From positions 1 to 10,448 of the forward strand of contig JBDKTK010000406.1 in NCBI GenBank assembly GCA_039680225.1: 10,448 nucleotides of DNA. Direction: 5' to 3'. Both the position numbers and the translations under genes were made by a program. The stretch's first letter is position 1. Every line of letters begins with the position of its first letter. Source of the stretch: JBDKTK01 sp039680225. Lineage in GTDB: Bacteria; Desulfobacterota; Syntrophia; Syntrophales; UBA4778. This document shows positions 4,734 to 10,448 of the stretch, piece by piece. The notes beneath the pieces were generated by a model, which ran no database searches, was not told the DNA's origin, and was given only the letters and a program-made list of their open reading frames with translations.

Positions 4734-6482
4734 CTATCTCTTGATATTCATCAGTTCGGAAAGCATCTGGTCGGTCGTGGTGATGACCCTGGCGTTGGCC
4801 TGGTAGGCCTTCTGGGCCGTGATCATGTTGATGAACTCCGTGGCGATATCGGTATTCGACATCTCCAGGCTGTTTGATTTCAACTCGCCCATCCCGGAAG
4901 TGCCCGGGGCGTTCGTGATTGCCTGGCCGGAAGCCACCGTCTCCCCGAAACAGTTCGATCCCATCCTTTTGAGGCCCCAGGGGTTGTCGAAATTGGCCAG
5001 GACGAGCTGGGCGATGTTGACCGTCTTGCCGTTGGAGAAGAACCCGTTGATGTAGCCCTGGTTGTCGACCGAAAGGCTCTTCAGGATGCCCGATGCATAC
5101 CCGTCGTTGTTGAGGGCCCTGATGACGGACGCGCTCGCGTAATCGGTGACGGGCAGCGAAGTGTCTCCTACCAGGTCCCAGGTGATCGTGTTGCCCGTCC
5201 CGATCGTGGCGCCGTTCGGCAGCGCGCCGAAGGTGAGCGAAATATCGCCGGGGGTTGCCAGCGTCGCAGAGCTCGTGAACACCAATTGCTGTCCCTGCGA
5301 CCATACTCCGGCAAAAGGCACTGTCATGTCGGTAGTGCCGTCACCGGTAAGGTCCAGGAGCAGGTTCGTACCGGAGCGCGTTACCGTCGCGCCGGTATTC
5401 AGGCCGTTATCGGTTATGGTCCAGTTGTCGTCGGTGGCGCCGCGGGTCAGGCGGATGCCGGAAAGGTAATCGGCACTGACCGTGTTGACGGTCGGGGCGG
5501 CGCCGATCTCGAAGGTTACGGTCTGCCCCGTCGTCCAGATGCCCGTCAGAGTCATATCGTTGCCGCTGGCGCCGTTAACATTAATGTTGCATGTCGTGCC
5601 GTCGCCGCTGACCGTCATGGCCGCCAGTCCGCCGTTGGCAGTAACGGCCCAGGCCGCCCCGTTATAAGTGAGGGTCACGGCGCTGGGTGTAGCGGCAAGC
5701 TGCAGAGGCTGGTCGATCGAGATGTCCGAAAGCGAGCCGGTCCCGCCCAGGTGGGTTACCGTCCTGCTCGGCGCCGATGTATAGGTATTTGCCAGGGCGC
5801 CGTTGGAATCGAACTGGAGCCCGGTGGCGCTCTGCGTTGTTGCGGTCTCGCCGTCGAGAGTTGCGACGACATTCCAGTAGCCGTTGTCCTCGGTCTTGTT
5901 GAAGGCAATGTTCAGAGTATGTTCGCCGCCCAGCGAATCGTAGACGGTCTGCGCAGAGTTGAATGCGGACCCGGCCGCCGCTTCGGCATCCAGGTTGACG
6001 CCGGTGGAAAAGTTCGTCGACGCGCTGGGGCTGGACTGGACATTTTGCAGGGCGATATCGCCGACGACCGAGGTGCCCCCGTTCAGGAGATTGTACCCCT
6101 GCACTTTGTAACCGTTCGTATCGATCAGGTACCCCTCGCTACTGATCGTGAACGCCCCCGCCCTTGTATAGTAAGTGGCGCCGTCCCTGTCGTTGACCAT
6201 GAAGAAACCGTCGCCGTCGATGGCAACATCCGTCCCGCTGCTCGTCGTCTCGAACGACCCGGAACCGAACTGAGTGAGTATCTGGGAAACCGAAACGCCG
6301 CGCCCGATCTGCATCGTGCCCGACGAGCCGCCCGAGACGCTCTGGCTCAAAACGTCGGCGAAAAAGATCTTGCTCGACTTGTAGCCGATCGTGTTTACGT
6401 TGGCTATGTTGTTGCTGATGACGTCTAATTGACTGGAACTGGCGGTCAATCCTGAAATGCCCGTCCATAACGAGTTTCCCAT
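4734..6482 (-). CDS. flgE: FlgE, flagellar hook protein (large form with a duplicated middle domain)
   Basis: The product is 582 residues, longer than the 400-residue FlgE of enteric bacteria. The N-terminal D0/D1 part has MGNSLWTGISGLTASSSQLD and ISNNIANVNTIGYKSSKIFF, the axial-protein rod signature; IDGDGFFMV, YYTRAGAF and the (L/Y)-x-(I/V)D-x-NGY-x-(V)QGY segment follow (88-130). The C-terminus (534-582) has KSNSLEMSNTDIATEFINMI and the helix AYQANARVITTTDQMLSELM. FlgE is exported by the flagellar type III system and polymerises into the hook, about 120 subunits long. The middle (about 268-405) holds two diverged copies of one unit: W278/W316 with GIWTTGQTVTF and W354/W394 with GVWSQGQQLVF. 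Cysteines at 298 and 511 are unusual for an axial protein. AAGGAGG lies 8 bases before the ATG, the strongest ribosome site in the window, fitting high expression. flgD ends 39 bases upstream. Confidence 0.96.
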   Translation of the reverse strand: MGNSLWTGISGLTASSSQLDVISNNIANVNTIGYKSSKIFFADVLSQSVSGGSSGTMQIGRGVSVSQILTQFGSGSFETTSSGTDVAIDGDGFFMVNDRDGATYYTRAGAFTISSEGYLIDTNGYKVQGYNLLNGGTSVVGDIALQNVQSSPSASTNFSTGVNLDAEAAAGSAFNSAQTVYDSLGGEHTLNIAFNKTEDNGYWNVVATLDGETATTQSATGLQFDSNGALANTYTSAPSRTVTHLGGTGSLSDISIDQPLQLAATPSAVTLTYNGAAWAVTANGGLAAMTVSGDGTTCNINVNGASGNDMTLTGIWTTGQTVTFEIGAAPTVNTVSADYLSGIRLTRGATDDNWTITDNGLNTGATVTRSGTNLLLDLTGDGTTDMTVPFAGVWSQGQQLVFTSSATLATPGDISLTFGALPNGATIGTGNTITWDLVGDTSLPVTDYASASVIRALNNDGYASGILKSLSVDNQGYINGFFSNGKTVNIAQLVLANFDNPWGLKRMGSNCFGETVASGQAITNAPGTSGMGELKSNSLEMSNTDIATEFINMITAQKAYQANARVITTTDQMLSELMNIKR

Positions 6483-6521
6483 TTTCTCACCCTCCTTGGC
6501 TGTTTCTGGAACTATATTTCA

Positions 6522-7154
6522 TTACTGCTTGTTTACCGATACTACATCCCCGAAGGCGATGCTCTGCCCGTTGACGACAAGGTATGACGACCCGTCCTGG
6601 AAATTCACGCCAGTGACTTTGCCCGTGATCATTGTTGTCCCGCTCACGCTATTGCCCTGCAGGTCCGTCCCCGATACGGCGAACGTATAAGTGCCCGTGC
6701 CGCTGCCGTTCCACACCGTCGTATTGATCCCCGCATTGGCGGAGCCGATGGGCAACTGAGCGACCAGCCTGCTGCTGCTGTCGTAAATGTCCACCTCTCC
6801 GCTCTTGATGTCGCTGGGCAGGGAGTAGATCAGCGTCTTCGCAGTGCCGTCGGCCGTTATCGTGTCTCCGTTGGCTGTGACCTCGCTGCCGATCATGGTG
6901 ACGAGCTGGCTGTTCACCATGGAGCCGATGCTGGCCGCGAGGTTCTCCATCTGGGTGCTCATGTTGGTAAGCTGCTCGAGACTGGAGAATTGCGCGAGCT
7001 GGGCCGCGAAGTCCGTGCCGTCCAGGGGGCTCAGAGGGTTCTGGTTCTTGAGCTGGGCAACCAGCATTTTCAGGAACACGTCCTTCCCGATCTCCGTTTC
7101 TTTTGTTGCTGCTGCCGTGGCGGCCGCTGATGTTACCGATCCCACTGTGCTCAT
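6522..7154 (-). CDS. flgD: FlgD, hook-cap (hook assembly scaffold) protein
   Basis: From ATG at 7154 the product is 210 residues, close to the usual 220-230. An A/T-rich flexible N-terminus (1-20) is followed by the family signature (about 24-64): GKDVFLKMLVAQLKNQNPLS, then DGTDFAAQLAQFSSLEQLTN. A glycine-rich beta domain with Ig-like/Tudor-type strands (about 85-205) follows, including GEVDIYDSSSRLV and TYTFAVSGTDLQGNSV. FlgD caps the growing hook, lets FlgE subunits fold in place, and is discarded afterwards. The start rests on GAGAGGAAG about 5 bases upstream of this ATG; an in-frame TTG at 7190 would overlap the fliK stop region but lacks such a site. The gene sits between fliK and flgE, its usual partners. 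Confidence 0.95.
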   Translation of the reverse strand: MSTVGSVTSAAATAAATKETEIGKDVFLKMLVAQLKNQNPLSPLDGTDFAAQLAQFSSLEQLTNMSTQMENLAASIGSMVNSQLVTMIGSEVTANGDTITADGTAKTLIYSLPSDIKSGEVDIYDSSSRLVAQLPIGSANAGINTTVWNGSGTGTYTFAVSGTDLQGNSVSGTTMITGKVTGVNFQDGSSYLVVNGQSIAFGDVVSVNKQ

Positions 7155-7182
7155 TTCTCTTCCTCTCTGTTTTTCATCGTGT

Positions 7183-8793
7183 TCAGGCAAACACGCTCAG
7201 TTCGCCGTTGCTGTTTTCGCGGCCTGCCGCTGGAGCCGCCGCCCCGTTATCCGTCGGCCGGGCAGGCGCGCCGTTCTCGCCTTTATTTGGGCTGAACTGC
7301 CCTCCGTCACCGCTGCTCCCGCCAGGCATCGATTCCCTGCCGGAATTGCCCGCGTGCCATCCGCCGCTGTCCGAAGCCGGGCGGTCCTGGACGAGGATGT
7401 CGAACCTATTCATTCCCTGGTCATGCAGCGAGTTCCGGAGCTGGTCCATGTTGGCCTGCAGGACGTTTCGCACCTCGCCGGACTCCGAGAAGAGAACGAG
7501 TTTCATCCCGTTGCGGTCGACTATCAGGTCCATGTCAACGCTTCCCAGTTCGGGCGGGTTAAGGGAAAGCCTCACCCTTCCGCCGCCGTTGCGGTACAGA
7601 TCGACCGTGCCGCCCGACACCTGCCCGACGACCGACTGGTTGAAAGCTTCACCGGATGTATTTTCTCCTGAAACCGCAGTAAAACCGGACGCGGCCTGGA
7701 TGCCGATTCCGCCGGAAAGCGCCTGTCCGGGTTTGACCGCTTCGCCCCTGGGGGCGGCCGCAGCTTCCCTGTCGGCCCTGGCTTCGGTCCCTTTTCCGGT
7801 CTCGGCGGGACTGTTGAAGCGCCCGGCTGCCCCGCTTTCCGCATTTTCGGCCCGGGTCCCGGAGATTCTGCTGTCGTCCCTGGCTGCGGCCTTCGCGGCT
7901 TCGGAATTGGCGGCGGTTGTATCAGCCGGGCGCGCGGCCGTCCTTTCGCCCGCGCTTTCCTTTAATCTGGCCCTGAAATCTTCCGCGCCCGGGCCGGCCG
8001 CACTATTCTTGTGGAGCGCCGCCGATTCGGCGCCTTTGACGGCAGAATCCTGGATTGCGCCCTTCAAGCTTGAAGCGTTTTCGGCATCGGGGGCCTTAGG
8101 TCCGGTCTTGTTCCGGTCCCCGGCGGCATCGCGGCCGGATTTAGCCTGTTCCGGGAGGGCTGCGGAGATTCCGTTTTTTTGTCCCGCCGCATCGGCAAGG
8201 TCTGTCCGGAAATTTTTCCCGTCCTGGGCGGCGGCAACGGTTTTTAAATCAATCCCATCAGTTTTATTTGCCCCGGCCGTCGCATCGGCATTGCCCTTCT
8301 CCGCTTTCCTGCCGGCGGAAGACATCCCGGCGTCCTGCCGGGACATTGCCTTTATCACCGCGGGAGAGTCCGCCTTCACTGCATTTGCCGGGACGTTGCC
8401 AACTGACGCCTTCCCTCCGGAATTGAGCGAGGCGATCAGGTTCACAGTCCCCGCTTTCTCCGCCGCGGCCGGGATTCCTGTAATGCCGGAGAGGTCCGGG
8501 TCGGCGCCTTGAGCCTTGCCTCCCTGTTTTTTGTTTTGAACAGGTTCCAATCCGGCCGTCTTGAGAGTCTTTTTGCCTTGCCCGTTCGCGCCGGCCGTAA
8601 GGGAAGCGCCGTCCGCAATCTCGAATTCGACGTTCACGCCGGGAAGAATTTTCCCGGAGAGCCCGCCGGATTGGAAGAGGGCCAGCAGGATATCAAAGAC
8701 GGTATTCGCCTTCTGCGCCGTTTTGCTTTGGCAGCTTGTGCTTGCCTGCAAAGGTTTCGAGCTGATTTGCCCGGATATCGTTGTGTCCGCCAC
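7183..8793 (-). CDS. fliK: FliK, hook-length control protein
   Basis: From GTG at 8793 the product is 536 residues. The N-terminal two thirds is low complexity, rich in A, G, K, S, D and E (about 60-390), as expected of the disordered ruler region. The Flg_hook C-terminal domain (about 395-480) has VRLSLNPPELGSVDMDLIVD (LNPPELG at 411-417) and VLQANMDQLRNSLHDQGM; a G/S/P-rich tail ends the protein. FliK is secreted during hook growth and, once the hook is long enough, its C-terminal domain triggers FlhB to switch export to filament proteins. The GTG has GGAAAGGAA 6-8 bases upstream. An ATG at 8853 would add 20 residues, but it overlaps the -24 element of the promoter, so a transcript from that promoter cannot contain it. 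The tail after the hook domain is longer than in many FliK. fliK is the first gene of the hook unit; flgD follows after 28 bases. Confidence 0.93.
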   Translation of the reverse strand: MADTTISGQISSKPLQASTSCQSKTAQKANTVFDILLALFQSGGLSGKILPGVNVEFEIADGASLTAGANGQGKKTLKTAGLEPVQNKKQGGKAQGADPDLSGITGIPAAAEKAGTVNLIASLNSGGKASVGNVPANAVKADSPAVIKAMSRQDAGMSSAGRKAEKGNADATAGANKTDGIDLKTVAAAQDGKNFRTDLADAAGQKNGISAALPEQAKSGRDAAGDRNKTGPKAPDAENASSLKGAIQDSAVKGAESAALHKNSAAGPGAEDFRARLKESAGERTAARPADTTAANSEAAKAAARDDSRISGTRAENAESGAAGRFNSPAETGKGTEARADREAAAAPRGEAVKPGQALSGGIGIQAASGFTAVSGENTSGEAFNQSVVGQVSGGTVDLYRNGGGRVRLSLNPPELGSVDMDLIVDRNGMKLVLFSESGEVRNVLQANMDQLRNSLHDQGMNRFDILVQDRPASDSGGWHAGNSGRESMPGGSSGDGGQFSPNKGENGAPARPTDNGAAAPAAGRENSNGELSVFA

Positions 8794-8808
8794 CGGCTGT
8801 TCCTTTCC

Positions 8809-8827
8809 AAAAATTGAGAAATTTGAG
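8809..8827 (+). repeat. Inverted-repeat arm downstream of the fliK -12 element (leader region)
   Basis: The plus strand reads AAAAATTGAGAAATTTGAG. It is the near-perfect inverse of the 8865-8884 arm, with a shared 10-base core AAAAATTGAG and a second half with one indel. It spans from about the predicted transcription start (8826) to just before the fliK ribosome site. A protein bound here could repress fliK; the function is inferred. Confidence 0.6.
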
Positions 8828-8836
8828 GTGATAAAG

Positions 8837-8852
8837 AGCAACGGGCATGCCA
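8837..8852 (-). promoter_or_regulatory. Sigma-54 (-24/-12) promoter for fliK-flgD-flgE
   Basis: The minus strand reads TGGCATG-CCCG-TTGCT, matching the RpoN consensus TGGCACG-N4-TTGCW at every position except one C-to-T change. GG and GC are 10 bases apart, the required spacing. With the -12 C at 8838, transcription would begin near 8826, giving a 33-base leader before the GTG start. It lies after the terminator of the preceding unit and before fliK, where a promoter is needed. Many sigma-54 flagellar systems place hook genes in this class. Confidence 0.85.
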
Positions 8853-8864
8853 TAAAAACCCATA

Positions 8865-8884
8865 CTCAATTTTTCTCAATTTTT
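8865..8884 (-). repeat. Tandem decamer AAAAATTGAG x2 upstream of the fliK promoter
   Basis: On the minus strand AAAAATTGAG occurs twice in perfect tandem, ending 12 bases before the -24 element. With the 8809-8827 arm it forms an inverted repeat centred on the sigma-54 promoter. The 10-bp period puts both copies on the same face of the helix, as expected of a cooperative protein-binding site. It is closer to the promoter than usual for an RpoN enhancer, so an architectural or repressor role is equally possible. Confidence 0.62.
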
Positions 8885-8933
8885 CCGGATACTTAAATCA
8901 GGGCCAGAAATTGAAGGGGTGATTCGGGAGGGG

Positions 8934-8966
8934 AAAAAATTTCCGCAGGCGGGACGCCTGCGGAAA
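8934..8966 (-). terminator. Intrinsic terminator of the fliI-fliJ-motE unit
   Basis: A perfect 12-bp inverted repeat (8940-8951 and 8955-8966, core CCGCAGGCG) with a 3-base loop is followed on the minus strand by six T (complement of A6 at 8934-8939). It starts 7 bases after the stop codon of the motE-like gene. Stem length, G+C content, tight loop and T-tract all meet the textbook form, so the gene block from the right should end here and fliK needs its own promoter. Confidence 0.9.
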
Positions 8967-8973
8967 ACAAGTT

Positions 8974-9579
8974 TCACTTTTTGCCGTGCTTTTGCGGAGG
9001 TCCGCTCTCCGGTTGTCCTTCGGGACCGGCTATTTCCCGGGCGATCTCCACGGCCCTGGCGGGGCTTATATGGCCCCAGACCGCGCCTGCCTTTTTATTG
9101 TTCATGTTCATGATGATTGCCGCCGCCGTCTTCCTGTCCATTTTTTCCAGGATGGAGCCGACCTGGGCGGGAGGCGCCGTTTCATAGACTTTCGCCAGTT
9201 CCCGGAATTTCTTGTCCTCGGAAGCAAGAGGGGCGCTGAGCTTGTCTTCCATGGATTTGAGGCTCTCTATTTTAGCCACTATCTCTTTTTTCAGCGCATC
9301 AAGCCTGGCCTCCTCCGACCGGAGCAGGTTCTCCCGGACCTCAAGCTGCCTCTGCTTTTCCTGAAGCTGGTCCATGAGTTTCCGTTCATTGAGCAGGGCA
9401 TCGTCCAGGATGTCCCTTACCGGCAGCCGGGTGTTGAGGGTCGGGTCCGCCAGCGCCCTGTTGATGATCGACATATCGCCGGAGGCGTTGACCTTGCTGA
9501 AAAATCCCGCAACGACAAAGATCTTTGAAAGGAAAATGGCGAGGACCAGGACGCCGCAAACGGCGATCAGCTTTCTCAT
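8974..9579 (-). CDS. motE: MotE-like flagellar protein (COG3334-type: membrane anchor, coiled coil, MgtE-N-like domain)
   Basis: The product is 201 residues. A hydrophobic helix at 4-27 (LIAVCGVLVLAIFLSKIFVV) is a signal anchor. Residues about 59-115 form a charged coiled coil (LNERKLMDQLQEKQRQLEVR and onward). Residues about 122-183 contain FRELAKVYETAPPAQVGSIL, EKMDRKTAAAIIMNMNNKKA and ISPARAVEIAREI, the helical pattern shared by MotE and the MgtE N-terminal domain ((L)-x-x-(I/V)YE-x-M-x-P-x-x-(A)-x-x-(I)LE-x-(M)D). The C-terminus is a P/G/K-rich tail. In Sinorhizobium MotE is a periplasmic chaperone of the motility protein MotC; in most bacteria with the gene beside fliJ the role is less defined, so the symbol marks family, not proven function. 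The ATG overlaps the fliJ stop by four bases (ATGA), implying coupling. The terminator follows directly. Confidence 0.82.
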   Translation of the reverse strand: MRKLIAVCGVLVLAIFLSKIFVVAGFFSKVNASGDMSIINRALADPTLNTRLPVRDILDDALLNERKLMDQLQEKQRQLEVRENLLRSEEARLDALKKEIVAKIESLKSMEDKLSAPLASEDKKFRELAKVYETAPPAQVGSILEKMDRKTAAAIIMNMNNKKAGAVWGHISPARAVEIAREIAGPEGQPESGPPQKHGKK

Positions 9580-10025
9580 AAGGCTTCCCTCCGGTTGTAA
9601 TTCCTGATCCCGAACTCATCGAGCTGCCGGGCCTCTCTGCGTTTGGCTTCCTGTTTATAGTGGCCGAAATGCCTGTCCCTGAGCAATTCCATGATGCGCT
9701 TGTTCCTCACGGCTTCCAGCATGGCAAGCCTGCTGCTCTCCTTTTCCGCATCCTTCGCCATTACGGCCTTTTCCTGCTCGCGCTGCCTGATCCTGAGAAG
9801 TTCCAGCCGGGAGGTCAGGGTCGCAAAGTCTTCCGCTTTCATTTCGGCTTTCCCGCTCGACAAGTCCATAAAACGCCGGGCGAGAACAGACCTCTGCCCG
9901 GCAATTGATGCGAGCAGCTGCTTTTCAATTTCCAGCTCGCGCAGCTTGAGCGCAAAATCCTGTTGCGCATTCTCTTCCAGGATCCTGCGGTAATCCAGCA
10001 GCGGCTGCAGTTTAAATCTGAACAT
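9576..10025 (-). CDS. fliJ: FliJ, flagellar export chaperone / FliI-associated stalk protein
   Basis: The product is 149 residues, the normal length, and almost wholly alpha-helical with heptad-like charged repeats and no membrane segment. It begins MFRFKLQPLLDYRRILEENA; the pattern F-(R/K)-(F)-x-L-(Q/E)-x-(L)L-x-(Y/L)R-x-x-(E) is the FliJ N-terminal signature. FliJ is an antiparallel coiled coil that inserts into the FliI hexamer like the gamma subunit of F1-ATPase and connects it to FlhA. It lies directly after fliI (24-base gap, AGGGG upstream of ATG) and overlaps the motE-like gene by ATGA. FliJ varies in sequence, so position after fliI is an important part of the evidence. Confidence 0.93.
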   Translation of the reverse strand: MFRFKLQPLLDYRRILEENAQQDFALKLRELEIEKQLLASIAGQRSVLARRFMDLSSGKAEMKAEDFATLTSRLELLRIRQREQEKAVMAKDAEKESSRLAMLEAVRNKRIMELLRDRHFGHYKQEAKRREARQLDEFGIRNYNRREAL

Positions 10026-10049
10026 TGCTTATCCCCTGGCCTGGCCTGA

Positions 10050-10448
10050 CTAATTAGCACTGAAGAGGGCAGCCATTGCCTTGCGGCTTTCTTCGAACCC
10101 CGCCTTCTCTTCGATGTCCTGTTTCAAAAAATTGTTAATCCTGTCCATCATTTTGATGGAGAAATCTATCTCGGGGTTGCTGCCTGCAACATATGCCCCT
10201 ATATTAATGAGGTCTTCGGCCTTGCGGTAAACAGCCGTCGCGTTGATGATCCGGTTGGCCGTCTTTTTCTGCTCCGCATCCACTATGTCGATCATCACGC
10301 GGCTGATGCTGTTGAGCACATCCACCGCGGGATAATGGTTTTTCGCGGCAAGGTCCCTGCTCAGGCATATGTGCCCGTCCAGGATGGAACGGGCCGCGTC
10401 CGCTATGGGCTCATCGAAATCCCCGCCTTCAACGAGGACGGTGTAGAT
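10050..10448 (-). CDS. fliI: FliI, flagellar export ATPase (C-terminal part; cut by window edge)
   Basis: The open frame runs in from the right edge and gives the last 132 residues, starting IYTVLVEGGDFDEPIADAAR, then SILDGHICLSRDLAAKNHYP and AVDVLNSISRVM. These are hallmark C-terminal segments of FliI/YscN ATPases (EG-D-x-x-(E/D)PIAD-x-(A/V)R, (I/L)LDGHI-x-LSR-x-LA-x-(K/R)-x-(H)-(Y/F)PA-(I/V)DVL-x-S-(I/V)SR). The Walker motifs are outside the window. FliI hydrolyses ATP at the base of the export gate and, with FliH and FliJ, delivers substrates. The terminal helical domain (about 60-132 of the fragment) has IGAYVAGSNPEIDFSIKMMD as expected. The stop is TAG, 24 bases before fliJ. Confidence 0.97.
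   Translation of the reverse strand: MYTVLVEGGDFDEPIADAARSILDGHICLSRDLAAKNHYPAVDVLNSISRVMIDIVDAEQKKTANRIINATAVYRKAEDLINIGAYVAGSNPEIDFSIKMMDRINNFLKQDIEEKAGFEESRKAMAALFSAN

Noticed and set aside
4729..4746. Plus-strand TGGCAC followed by CTTGA as a sigma-54 promoter
   Set aside because: The spacing is off by one and the invariant GC is missing (TG instead); it lies over the flgE stop codon on the antisense strand with no gene downstream on that strand.
5286..6428. Plus-strand open frame of 380 codons opposite flgE
   Set aside because: It is fully inside flgE on the other strand; composition (G, R, A, V) reflects the G+C-rich complement, with no motif or ribosome site supporting it.
7155..7190. 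TTG start for flgD overlapping the end of fliK
   Set aside because: The ATG at 7154 has a clear GAGAGGAAG site and starts next to the expected N-terminus; the 12 extra residues (MPEHDEKQRGRE) do not resemble FlgD.
7103..8512. Plus-strand open frame of 469 codons opposite fliK
   Set aside because: A long A/S/P-rich frame is expected opposite the low-complexity A/G/K-rich fliK. The minus-strand frame has the Flg_hook signature, so the plus-strand frame is a shadow.
1..10448. Mobile elements, CRISPR arrays, tRNA or rRNA genes, or an undescribed gene system
   Set aside because: No transposase, integrase, regularly spaced repeats or RNA-gene-like sequence was seen. All coding space is filled by flagellar genes with tight spacing and even composition.

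Overview
The window is the middle of a large flagellar gene cluster in a G+C-rich bacterium. Every gene lies on the minus strand, so transcription runs from the right edge to the left. In that order the genes are fliI (3' part only), fliJ, a motE-like gene, fliK, flgD, flgE, then a 304-base gap, then fliL, fliM, fliN, fliO, fliP, fliQ, fliR and flhB (5' part only). The order, a MotE-like gene after fliJ, and two sigma-54 (RpoN) type promoters resemble clusters of Desulfobacterota/Geobacter-like or Nitrospirota-like Gram-negative bacteria. That placement is inference; no gene here fixes the taxon.

The sequence suggests three transcription blocks. Block 1 (right) ends after the motE-like gene in a textbook intrinsic terminator (12-bp stem, T6). 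Block 2 is fliK-flgD-flgE, the hook module: length-control protein, hook cap and hook subunit. It starts at an almost ideal -24/-12 promoter (TGGCATG-CCCG-TTGCT), which also shows that the upstream ATG of fliK cannot be its start. Block 3 is fliL to flhB: stator-associated FliL, switch proteins FliM and FliN, and the export gate FliO/P/Q/R/FlhB. A second -24/-12 match (TGGTATG-CAAT-TTGCT) lies upstream of it. Junctions within the blocks are tight: 4-base overlaps at fliJ/motE and fliO/fliP, and 1 to 40 bases elsewhere. This implies co-transcription and translational coupling.

The most interesting signal is regulatory. An A/T-rich motif near AAAAATTGAGAAATTTGAG occurs twice around the fliK promoter, as arms of an inverted repeat, and once directly upstream of the fliL promoter. 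The two upstream copies differ in distance from the -24 element by 11 bp, about one helical turn. This could be the binding site of a flagellar regulator.

Other points are a large FlgE whose middle holds two diverged copies of a roughly 60-residue domain, the absence of flbD, motA and motB between flgE and fliL, and a plus-strand terminator-like hairpin in the flgE-fliL gap. I see no mobile element, CRISPR array, RNA gene or wholly new gene system. The gene content is an ordinary, well-conserved flagellar locus.
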